From contig JAGQRA010000721.1 of the NCBI GenBank assembly GCA_020425885.1, positions 1-8,853 on the forward strand: a DNA stretch of 8,853 nucleotides, in the 5' to 3' direction. This document shows positions 1 through 5,539 of the stretch, one piece after another. Position 1 is the first letter of the stretch. The number at the start of each line of letters is the position of its first letter. A program made the translations under genes and the position numbers. The notes beneath the pieces were generated by a model, which was given only the letters and a program-made list of their open reading frames with translations, was not told the DNA's origin and made no database searches. This stretch comes from Planctomycetota bacterium (GTDB lineage Bacteria; Planctomycetota; UBA1135; UBA2386).

Positions 1-116
1 CAGCGTCCGCCCCGTACCGCGGCTCGGCTTGCGGCCAGTAATCCTTCGCGTGCGTTGCGGGAGCCGCCCGCGCTCGGAAGAACGGAAATGCGGAGGGTCG
101 GGGGGGAGCGCAGCAT
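1..116 (-). pseudogene. tnpB: Fragment resembling the start of IS66 TnpB
   Basis: A second minus-strand frame starts with ATG at 116, overlapping the run-on tail of tnpA. It begins MLRSPPTLRISVLPSA, resembling the usual IS66 TnpB beginning (ML.LPP.VRI.V). In intact TnpB this is followed by a conserved stretch with VDMRK..DGL, which is absent here in all frames. About 15 residues match and the remainder does not, so I read it as a TnpB remnant cut off by deletion or rearrangement. The match is short and could be chance. Confidence 0.35.
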
Positions 117-406
117 GGCGGCAGCGCCTGGTCCAGATCGCGCAGCCAGACGACGTCCGTGCCAGCTGATGCCGAGATCTCGATGTCGGCAACGCGAACG
201 ACAACTTCCCTGTGGCCAGCAGGCGTGACCTCCACCTCGACGAACTGCTCGCCGCCTCGACGACGAGCAGGCTCCTGTCGCAGACGCCAGCTCCACCACG
301 ACAGCGTCCCGAACGGGATCCCCGTCTTCTTGGACAGCTCCCGAAGGGTCAGACCCTGGCGCTCACGCCGCGCCAGCAGCGCGGCCATCTCGTTGCGTCG
401 TTGCAT
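1..406 (-). CDS. tnpA: IS66-family accessory protein TnpA, open at window edge (probably degraded 3' end)
   Basis: Reading the minus strand from the ATG at 406 gives a protein starting MQRRNEMAALLARRERQGLT. An IS66 TnpA-type helix-turn-helix follows (about residues 19-42, with LRELSKKTGIPFGTLSWWSW), then a basic linker and a beta-rich C-terminal part ending in WLRDLDQAL at about residues 87-95. This matches the usual layout of the small TnpA protein of IS66 elements, a DNA-binding accessory factor for transposition. Family members normally stop just after the LRDL..AL motif. Here there is no stop, and the frame runs to the window edge through unrelated proline- and alanine-rich residues, so the real conserved protein ends near position 122 and the rest looks like read-through. 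An in-frame stop lies upstream of the ATG at about 451-453, with no other ATG between. Family identity is fairly sure; intactness is doubtful. Confidence 0.75.
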   Translation of the reverse strand, partial: MQRRNEMAALLARRERQGLTLRELSKKTGIPFGTLSWWSWRLRQEPARRRGGEQFVEVEVTPAGHREVVVRVADIEISASAGTDVVWLRDLDQALPPCCAPPRPSAFPFFRARAAPATHAKDYWPQAEPRYGADA

Positions 407-463
407 GCCCGCACGATGCCGGCGGTCGCGGACCGTGCCAGATGTGCTTCACGCGACGGTTAC
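38..463 (-). mobile_element. Candidate internally deleted IS66-type element bounded by imperfect inverted repeats
   Basis: Read inward on the minus strand from 463, the sequence begins GTAACCGTCGCGTG. Read inward on the plus strand from 38, it begins GTAATCCTTCGCGTG. The two share 13 positions with one gap and one mismatch, face each other, and begin with GTAA as IS66 ends typically do. The 463 end lies 57 bases upstream of the tnpA start, a normal distance for IS66. The 426-base span could hold only tnpA and the first tnpB codons, so it would be a deletion derivative. The flanking octamers (30-37 and 464-471) do not match, so no 8-base target duplication supports these ends. The upstream boundary at 463 is more convincing than the one at 38. 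Confidence 0.35.
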
Positions 464-518
464 CCGGAGTGTGGCTGGACCGATCTGGGCACGCCAGCAC
501 GTGTTACCCGTTGTGCGC

Positions 519-530
519 GCTCGTACGAGC
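519..530. promoter_or_regulatory. Perfect 12-bp palindrome, possible operator
   Basis: GCTCGTACGAGC is its own reverse complement. It lies in the 166-base spacer between the likely IS66 end and the small lipoprotein gene at 630, about 100 bases upstream of its start. Its position suits an operator for a dimeric regulator, but no regulator gene is visible in the window and no clear -35/-10 pair was found beside it. A chance palindrome in GC-rich DNA is possible. Confidence 0.25.
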
Positions 531-618
531 AGCGCCTGGGGACTCCTGGTCAGGGCCTTGCAGCAGCAGCATTGCGCACTTGGGCAGCGCATGGCGAGTG
601 ACACATTCAGAGTTCTTC

Positions 619-624
619 AGGAGG
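619..624 (+). promoter_or_regulatory. Shine-Dalgarno sequence deciding the start at 630
   Basis: AGGAGG lies five bases before the ATG at 630. It fixes this as the start rather than the much longer in-frame opening beginning at 159, whose upstream part reads antisense through the IS66 tnpA region and has no protein-like character. Confidence 0.8.
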
Positions 625-629
625 AATCG

Positions 630-956
630 ATGCAAGACACCAGCAACCTCGAGAAGGCAATCGCCTTCTCTTTCGTGGCCGCGCTCGCAACGAGCTGCGG
701 TACCGTAGCTCCGGAGAGTGCCGGCAAAACGCCGGTCTGCCAGGAGTGCTTCGACGCGGTGAGTCGTGCTCGAGTCGACCATCCGGCATCGGGCCCCACC
801 CACAACGAGGTCTTGCGGACCTACCAGTGCCCATGCTGCAAGACGCAGATGTCCGTCTACATCGCGAACGGAGTGCACATGGTCAAGTGTGGCGGCTGCG
901 CGGTCGACGGCGTCGCCTGGGACCGCTGCAGTTCGTCGCCGCACGACGGCCGGTAG
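630..956 (+). CDS. Small Cys-rich putative lipoprotein, function unknown
   Basis: This 108-residue protein has an excellent ribosome-binding site. A hydrophobic segment at residues 10-22 ends in a lipobox-like LATSC (Cys23), so it is probably exported and lipid-anchored, although the n-region has only one lysine and two acidic residues. The mature part has three CxxC pairs (CQEC 37-40, CPCC 67-70, CGGC 87-90) plus Cys100, resembling zinc-ribbon or rubredoxin-like metal knuckles. The central part reads RTYQCPCCKTQMSVYIANGV. I do not recognise a named family. It precedes the Met-rich gene by 109 bases on the same strand, so it may be co-expressed with the metal/redox cluster, but a weak inverted repeat and a leader hairpin lie between them. 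A role in metal binding is an inference from cysteine content and context. Confidence 0.75.
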   Translation: MQDTSNLEKAIAFSFVAALATSCGTVAPESAGKTPVCQECFDAVSRARVDHPASGPTHNEVLRTYQCPCCKTQMSVYIANGVHMVKCGGCAVDGVAWDRCSSSPHDGR

Positions 957-957
957 C

Positions 958-983
958 GCCACTGTCGTTCGCCATGGAGTGGC
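958..983 (+). terminator. Weak inverted repeat just after the lipoprotein gene
   Basis: GCCACT (958-963) and AGTGGC (978-983) can form a 6-bp stem with a 14-base loop one base after the stop codon at 956. There is no T-run after it, so it is at best a weak terminator or mRNA-end structure. Confidence 0.15.
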
Positions 984-1014
984 AATAACGAGTGAGTGTG
1001 CCTACGCACCGGCA

Positions 1015-1052
1015 ATGACTCGGGTGCCGGTGTCGAGACCAACCCGAGTCGT
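1015..1052 (+). promoter_or_regulatory. Leader hairpin or operator upstream of the Met-rich gene
   Basis: GACTCGGGT (1017-1025) and ACCCGAGTC (1042-1050) are perfect 9-bp inverted repeats separated by 16 bases. The stem extends outward by a G-U wobble and an A-U pair (1016/1051 and 1015/1052). The right arm ends next to the purine-rich ribosome-binding site (GGAGAG, about 1052-1057) for the ATG at 1066. In RNA this would be a stable hairpin abutting the ribosome site; in DNA it could be an operator for a dimeric repressor. There is no T-run, so an intrinsic terminator is unlikely. Confidence 0.45.
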
Positions 1053-1065
1053 GGAGAGATGAGCG

Positions 1066-2079
1066 ATGACGAACATGAGAAAAGAGAAGACGCGAGTCTA
1101 TTCCCTCGCCTTGGCGTGCGCCCTCATCGCGGGGGCTACAGCAGCGGCTCAGGCGCCGCCGACGGGGCACGAAGACCACAAGCAGCACGCAGAGCACGTG
1201 GGTCAACAGGAGCCCTCGCTCGCCGACCAGATTGCGGAGCTCAGGGCCAAGGTCGCGAAGCTCGAAACCGCTCTGCTTCAGAATCACCAGGGCCAGTCTC
1301 AACAGCCGGCAGGACAGGGACCCGCAGCGGGCGGCATGCAGGCAACTGGGGGCATGGGAACAGCAGCCCCTAGCGGGTCGATGGGCATGGGCGGAATGGC
1401 ATCCTCTGGCATGGGCGGCATGGGTAGCAGTGGCATGGGGATGGGCGGAATGGGCATGGGCAAGACGGGTGGCGGCATGGGCATGGACGGCATGGGCATG
1501 GGTGGCATGCGCATGGGCATGGGAATGAGCGGCATGAACATGAGCGCATCCGGCTCCATGGCACCTTCGCAAGCGACCGACAGCTCGAGCATGTCCATGG
1601 GACCGATGCCCGGCATGGGGCAGAGCCAATCGAGACAGATGCGGATGATGGGCTCGATGGGCCAAGCGTCCGCCTCTCGGACGGCCGTTCTGTCGGTCCT
1701 GCCGGGCTTCCCAGGAGCGTCGCACATCTACCACATCGGCGCCAACACCCACTTCCTGGACTACGCGGAGGCGTTGGGGCTTTCTCACGAGCAGCACCGG
1801 CAACTGTCAGAACTCCACGCGCAGTCAGAGCTGCAACAGAACGACATGCAGCGCTCCCTGGACAAGCTCGAGCAAGACCTGTGGGTGCTCACGAGCGCTG
1901 GCCAGCCGGATGGCGATGCGATCAGTCGCAAGATTCGGGAGATCGCGACACAGACAGCAGAGATGCGGCTGCAGTTCATTCGCAGCGTCGGCGAGGCGGC
2001 GAGCGTGCTGACGGACGCCCAGCGTCGACAGCTGGTCGGCGACTACGCAACCGATACTGATGCTCAGAGCGGCAAATGA
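1066..2079 (+). CDS. Secreted Met- and His-rich protein with Spy/CpxP/ZraP-like C-terminal domain
   Basis: This 337-residue protein starts at an ATG preceded by GGAGAG; an alternative in-frame ATG lies at 1075. A Sec signal peptide (basic n-region, hydrophobic core residues 11-27) is probably cleaved after Ala-Ala-Ala at about 28. The mature N-terminus is His-rich (GHEDHKQHAEH, 34-44). A short amphipathic coiled-coil-like helix follows at 51-72. Residues 91-200 form a low-complexity Gly/Met/Ser tract with 30 methionines, of the kind known to bind Cu(I) in periplasmic copper proteins. The C-terminus (about 228-327) is helical with two LTxxQ-type motifs, LSHEQ (239-243) and LTDAQ (315-319), typical of the Spy/CpxP/ZraP envelope-stress and metal-binding family. 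The likely role is periplasmic metal binding or buffering, probably copper. Its stop overlaps the next start (ATGA). Metal identity is inferred. Confidence 0.85.
   Translation: MTNMRKEKTRVYSLALACALIAGATAAAQAPPTGHEDHKQHAEHVGQQEPSLADQIAELRAKVAKLETALLQNHQGQSQQPAGQGPAAGGMQATGGMGTAAPSGSMGMGGMASSGMGGMGSSGMGMGGMGMGKTGGGMGMDGMGMGGMRMGMGMSGMNMSASGSMAPSQATDSSSMSMGPMPGMGQSQSRQMRMMGSMGQASASRTAVLSVLPGFPGASHIYHIGANTHFLDYAEALGLSHEQHRQLSELHAQSELQQNDMQRSLDKLEQDLWVLTSAGQPDGDAISRKIREIATQTAEMRLQFIRSVGEAASVLTDAQRRQLVGDYATDTDAQSGK
1336..1662 (+). repeat. Low-complexity GGCATGGGC-type tract encoding Gly-Met repeats
   Basis: Short units such as GGCATGGGCATGGGC and GGCGGAATGGGC recur imperfectly through this stretch and encode the Gly-Met-rich domain of the secreted protein. 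Codons vary (GGC, GGA, GGG, GGT), so the tract is conserved at protein level and not a recent exact DNA expansion. Such tracts are prone to length change by slippage. Long opposite-strand open frames here are a by-product of the composition. Confidence 0.6.
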
Positions 2080-3971
2080 AGCGACTGCCCGCACGGAAGG
2101 AAGGCACGAGCAGCCGCTCCACCTGGTTTTCGGCCATGCGCGCGATCGCGGTCGGCATCGCGTTGGGCGTCGGCGCAGCGGCGCAGGTTTCGCCTGCGGA
2201 GCACGCCAAGCACCATCCTGGGCAGCAAGGCCCCGGGCAGCAAGGCGCAGGTGCGGCCCCGGGCAGCCAGGCAGACGGCGCCGGTGATGCTGGCGGGATG
2301 GGAGAAATGATGAAGAGCATGGGCGTGCCACCGCCCAAGGAGCTCTACCCATCCTTGATGGCGTTGCCCGATCTTCCCCTCGAGGCGCGTGCCGAGGTAC
2401 AGGCCAAGGCGCACGAGCGCATGAGGTCGGGGACGTCCCGAATGTCGGAAGGACTCGACCGCCTCGCAGCTGCGGCACCAGGCAGCGACTGGCAGCTGAT
2501 GCAGGCGGCCGTGGCGATGATCCGTGATGGCGTGGCAGAACTCGACAGTGGTCTCGCGGCGCACCGCGCGCTGGCCGAGGGCCAGGCACCGCGCAGCGTG
2601 GCGATGCGCTGGTTCAAGACCGAGATGAGCATGCTATCGCCCGTGTCGCAACCGGTATCGCCGGGGCCGATGGGGCTCGGGTGGTTCCACTTCTCGGCGA
2701 TGGTCGCGTTGATCGCGTTCACTGGGGCGATGGTATGGATGTACTTCCACAAGATGCGACGGGCAGCAAGCCTCATCGACGCCCTTACCGAGCGCCGCGG
2801 GGGCAGCCAGGAAGCAGGAGGCCTGGGCGCAGCAACCGAGGCCACTGCCTCGGCGGCAGGGAGGAGCAGTTCTGAAGCGAGCCGGTCAGCGACGAAGCCG
2901 GGACGTTGGGCGGGCAAGCTGCGCATCTGTCGAGTGTTCGAAGAGACGCCGACGATCAAGACCTTCCGACTGATCGCGGAAGGCGGGTCGGTGGTTCCAT
3001 TCCAGTTCCAGGCGGGTCAATTCCTGACTGTGGCGGTGAAGATCGGAGAGAAGGTCGTCAAGAGGTCGTACACGATTGCCTCGGCACCCAGTGTCCAGGG
3101 CTACGTGGAGATCACCGTCAAGCGCGAGGAGAACGGGACGGTGTCGAAGCACCTTCATGACCAAGTCAAAGAGGGCGACGCGCTCGACGTCTCCGCCCCG
3201 ATGGGCAAGTTCTGCTTCACGGGAAAGGAATCGTCGAGCATCGTGCTGATCGGCGCCGGCGTCGGGGTTACGCCGCTGATGAGCGTCGTCCGCTACCTGA
3301 CGGACATCGGATGGCCGGGACACGTCACGCTGCTGTTTGCATGCCGCGACCAACGTGAGTTCCTGTTCCGCGCCGAACTGGAGGCGTTGCAGCGGCGCCA
3401 TTCGAATCTGTCGGTAGTGACGACACTCACACGCGAAGAGGACGAGTCGTGGAAGGGCCCGCGCGGTCGCTTGACCAAGGACATGATCGCGAGCTCGGTG
3501 CCCGATTTGCCCAAGCAGCGGATCCACGTCTGCGGGCCGAAACCGATGATGGAAGCGACGAAGGACATCCTCGCGGAACTCGGCGTACCGGCGGCGAACA
3601 TCAAGACCGAGGCGTTCGGTGGCAGCAAAGAGAAGCTGCGCGGCAGCAGCGGCGACCCGCAAGACGCGGAGGGTGTGGCTCGCGCTGTCGACACTCCCGA
3701 TGTCGCCACGCAAGCCAGCGTGGCCTTCGCTCGGTCCGGCAAGAGCGGCTCCTTCGAAAGGGACGACACGATCCTGGACGTGGCGGACCGGATCGGGGTC
3801 GATATCGACAACTCCTGCCGCGCGGGTACGTGCGGCTCGTGCAAGGTCCGGCTCATCGAGGGGGCGGTCGAGATGGAGATCGAGGACGGTCTCGAACTTG
3901 GCGAGAAGGAGAGTGGATGGGTCCTGGCATGCCAAGGCAAGTCATCTGCCAGTGTGAAGGTCGATGCCTGA
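2076..3971 (+). CDS. Membrane-anchored NAD(P)H:FAD/2Fe-2S oxidoreductase with periplasmic His-rich helical domain
   Basis: This 631-residue fusion has several parts. A signal sequence (about 20-36) is followed by a His-rich start (EHAKHH, 42-47) and a Gln/Gly/Pro linker. A Met- and Ala-rich helical segment (about 85-190) precedes one transmembrane helix (about 203-224) followed by KMRR, which places the rest in the cytoplasm. After a Ser/Ala linker come an FAD-binding ferredoxin-reductase barrel with RSYTIAS (330-336), an NAD(P)-binding domain with GAGVGVTP (393-400) and CGPKPMM (486-492), and a C-terminal plant-type 2Fe-2S ferredoxin with Cys581, 586, 589 and 619 (Cx4Cx2Cx29C). All cofactor motifs look intact. 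Homologous modules occur in oxygenase reductases and Hcr-type enzymes, which take electrons from NAD(P)H. The gene overlaps the Met-rich gene by 4 bases and the b-cytochrome gene by 8, so the likely electron acceptor is that cytochrome. The periplasmic segment matches no family I can name. Confidence 0.88.
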   Translation: MKRLPARKEGTSSRSTWFSAMRAIAVGIALGVGAAAQVSPAEHAKHHPGQQGPGQQGAGAAPGSQADGAGDAGGMGEMMKSMGVPPPKELYPSLMALPDLPLEARAEVQAKAHERMRSGTSRMSEGLDRLAAAAPGSDWQLMQAAVAMIRDGVAELDSGLAAHRALAEGQAPRSVAMRWFKTEMSMLSPVSQPVSPGPMGLGWFHFSAMVALIAFTGAMVWMYFHKMRRAASLIDALTERRGGSQEAGGLGAATEATASAAGRSSSEASRSATKPGRWAGKLRICRVFEETPTIKTFRLIAEGGSVVPFQFQAGQFLTVAVKIGEKVVKRSYTIASAPSVQGYVEITVKREENGTVSKHLHDQVKEGDALDVSAPMGKFCFTGKESSSIVLIGAGVGVTPLMSVVRYLTDIGWPGHVTLLFACRDQREFLFRAELEALQRRHSNLSVVTTLTREEDESWKGPRGRLTKDMIASSVPDLPKQRIHVCGPKPMMEATKDILAELGVPAANIKTEAFGGSKEKLRGSSGDPQDAEGVARAVDTPDVATQASVAFARSGKSGSFERDDTILDVADRIGVDIDNSCRAGTCGSCKVRLIEGAVEMEIEDGLELGEKESGWVLACQGKSSASVKVDA

Positions 3972-4752
3972 ACCACGCACTCGGTCCGCTGCGCAAGAAC
4001 GGGAGAGTACCGTCGTCGGCGGCCTCGTGCTGATGATTCTGGTGCTGTGGCTCGGCTTCCTGATCCATCGGTCAGCTGACTTCCCAGGGAGCGGTTTGGG
4101 GCACGCACTCGGAATTGGCGGCGCCTTGCTGATGCTCGTCCCGGCTGCGTACGTGGTCGTCAAGCGTGTCCCGAAACTGCGGAAGTCGATCACCAAGCAC
4201 GTCCCCATGCGCACCTTGCTCGCCTGGCACATCTACGCGGGGGTGCTCGGCCCCCTGCTGGTGCTGTTCCACACGGGCCATCGCTTCGAGAGTCCGCTGG
4301 CCACCGCGCTGACGGCACTGACCATCATTGTCGTCCTCAGTGGCTACATCGGTCGCTACCTGATGCGCAACATCCAAGCCGAGCTTGCGGAGAAGCGCGA
4401 CCAACTGGAACAAGTCACGGCCGAATTCGGCAGGGTGCAGGGGGCACTGGCAAATGCCGGAGATGCGCGTGCGTCGTTGACAAGGCAGCGAAGCCTGTGG
4501 CGACGGCTCTCCGGTGCGTTCTTCGTGCAGGATGCTCGGCAGGACCCGGTCCTTGCAGCCCTGGTTCCAAGGGCGCTGCGAGTCGTCGAGTCCCGTGCCG
4601 ACCTGGAGTATGCCATCGGCACTCATGAACGCTTCAAGCGGTGGTTCGGCAGGTGGCTTCGATGGCACATCGTCGTCAGCTGCGGGCTCTACCTCCTCCT
4701 TGGGCTCCACGTTTGGGCGGCGATCTACTTCGGTCTGAGGTGGTGGCCATGA
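3964..4752 (+). CDS. Di-haem b-type membrane cytochrome, ferric-reductase/NOX-like
   Basis: This 262-residue membrane protein has five predicted transmembrane helices: about 16-34, 45-67, 83-103, 110-133 and 234-258. Helix 3 carries His89 and His103 (WHIYAGV...LFH). Helix 5 carries His235 and His249 (WHIVVSC...LH). Both pairs are H-x13-H, the spacing that holds two stacked b haems in NADPH oxidases and ferric reductases. By the positive-inside rule (basic KRVPKLRK after helix 2, basic 135-230 loop), His89/His235 would hold the cytoplasmic-side haem and His103/His249 the periplasmic-side haem. A roughly 100-residue hydrophilic helical segment (135-230) separates helices 4 and 5 and is unusually long; it could dock the reductase. 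The start overlaps the reductase stop by 8 bases, and the end overlaps the multihaem gene by 4. It is not a classic petB or NarI sequence. The di-haem assignment is inferred from His spacing. Confidence 0.82.
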   Translation: MPEPRTRSAAQERESTVVGGLVLMILVLWLGFLIHRSADFPGSGLGHALGIGGALLMLVPAAYVVVKRVPKLRKSITKHVPMRTLLAWHIYAGVLGPLLVLFHTGHRFESPLATALTALTIIVVLSGYIGRYLMRNIQAELAEKRDQLEQVTAEFGRVQGALANAGDARASLTRQRSLWRRLSGAFFVQDARQDPVLAALVPRALRVVESRADLEYAIGTHERFKRWFGRWLRWHIVVSCGLYLLLGLHVWAAIYFGLRWWP

Positions 4753-5525
4753 GTCTGCGGGCGACTACCGGCTTGCTCCTCGCGCTCGGAGCCGTCCTCA
4801 CCGCGGCGTTGGCGTTCGAGCCTCGACTACGGAGCGTTGCATTCTGGCAGCAGCTGGCCAGCCCGGGCGAGTTGTCCGCAGCACATGCGGATCTCGCCGC
4901 AGATTGCGCGGCGTGCCATGTACCTATGCAAGGGTCTATCGCCGCCCGGTGCATCGTCTGCCACGCAAACGACGCGAGGCTGTTGCAGAGTCAGCCGACC
5001 GCGTTCCACGCGACGGTGTCGAGCTGTCGGGAGTGCCACCCGGAGCATCGGGGCAGCGGGCAATTGGTATCCACCATGGACCATTCGGCGCTCGTGGCGA
5101 TCGGACTGAAAGAACTGATGCGCAGTGCCGATCCGGAGCAGCGACAGTTCGCAGATGCCATCGCGGCACTCGGAGGAGGAGGTGCGTCCGCGAGAGGTCT
5201 GGCGCTCGCCGTGGGCGAGGTGGCCCTCGATTGTGCCGCCTGCCACGCCACGGTAGACCCGCATCTTGGGCTGTTTGGTTCCGAGTGTAGCGAGTGTCAT
5301 GGCACCAAGGCGTGGGCGGTCACAGAGTATCGGCATCCGGCGGCGCGTTCCCGTGACTGCGCCCAGTGCCACCAGGCGCCACCGAGCCACTACATGATGC
5401 ACTTCGAGATGATCTCGGCGAAGGTCGCCCGCAAGCCACATGCGCGGGTCGAGCAGTGCTACGAGTGCCATCGAATCACTTCCTGGAACGACATCCCAGG
5501 CATCGGTCGGTACAAGCACCACTGA
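4749..5525 (+). CDS. Heptahaem periplasmic c-type cytochrome
   Basis: This 258-residue protein starts at the ATG in an ATGA overlap with the b-cytochrome stop. GAGGTGG just upstream serves as ribosome site, and the longer in-frame opening from 4641 lies wholly inside the previous gene. An N-terminal hydrophobic segment (4-22) is a signal peptide or uncleaved anchor. Seven CxxCH haem-attachment motifs are present at 53-57, 68-72, 93-97, 162-166, 180-184, 204-208 and 237-241. Many extra histidines (H46, H87, H100, H112, H172, H196, H214, H218, H231, H257, H258) could act as sixth ligands. Haems 1-3 and 4-6 form two similarly spaced triplets separated by a 64-residue haem-free segment, suggesting an internal duplication of a cytochrome c7/c3-like unit. 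It probably takes electrons from the b cytochrome and passes them to a periplasmic acceptor that the sequence does not reveal. Confidence 0.88.
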   Translation: MSLRATTGLLLALGAVLTAALAFEPRLRSVAFWQQLASPGELSAAHADLAADCAACHVPMQGSIAARCIVCHANDARLLQSQPTAFHATVSSCRECHPEHRGSGQLVSTMDHSALVAIGLKELMRSADPEQRQFADAIAALGGGGASARGLALAVGEVALDCAACHATVDPHLGLFGSECSECHGTKAWAVTEYRHPAARSRDCAQCHQAPPSHYMMHFEMISAKVARKPHARVEQCYECHRITSWNDIPGIGRYKHH

Positions 5526-5529
5526 ATAC

Positions 5530-5535
5530 AGGAGG
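5530..5535 (+). promoter_or_regulatory. Shine-Dalgarno sequence deciding the start at 5540
   Basis: AGGAGG sits in the 14-base gap after the heptahaem stop codon, four bases before the ATG at 5540. It rules out the longer in-frame opening from 5366, which lies inside the cytochrome gene. Confidence 0.8.
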
Positions 5536-5539
5536 GCAG

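Noticed and set aside
159..629. Long in-frame upstream extension of the Cys-rich lipoprotein
   Set aside because: It reads antisense through the IS66 tnpA gene, is Arg/Ser-rich without domain character, and the AGGAGG at 619-624 clearly serves the ATG at 630.
883..1803. Minus-strand open frame giving a His/Ala-rich protein, with further minus-strand frames such as 1299-1727
   Set aside because: These are reading-frame shadows of the Gly-Met repeat tract, where CAT/GCC and CCC/ATG codons arise from the complement. The plus-strand frame has signal peptide, motifs and ribosome site.
2219..2275. Short GGGCAGCAAGGC-type direct repeats as a regulatory or CRISPR-like array
   Set aside because: They are in frame and encode the Gln/Gly/Pro linker of the reductase; units are too short and too few for an array.
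2886..3935. Long minus-strand open frame opposite the reductase gene
   Set aside because: Composition is typical of antisense GC-rich DNA, with no recognisable motif, while the plus strand holds intact FAD, NAD and 2Fe-2S signatures.
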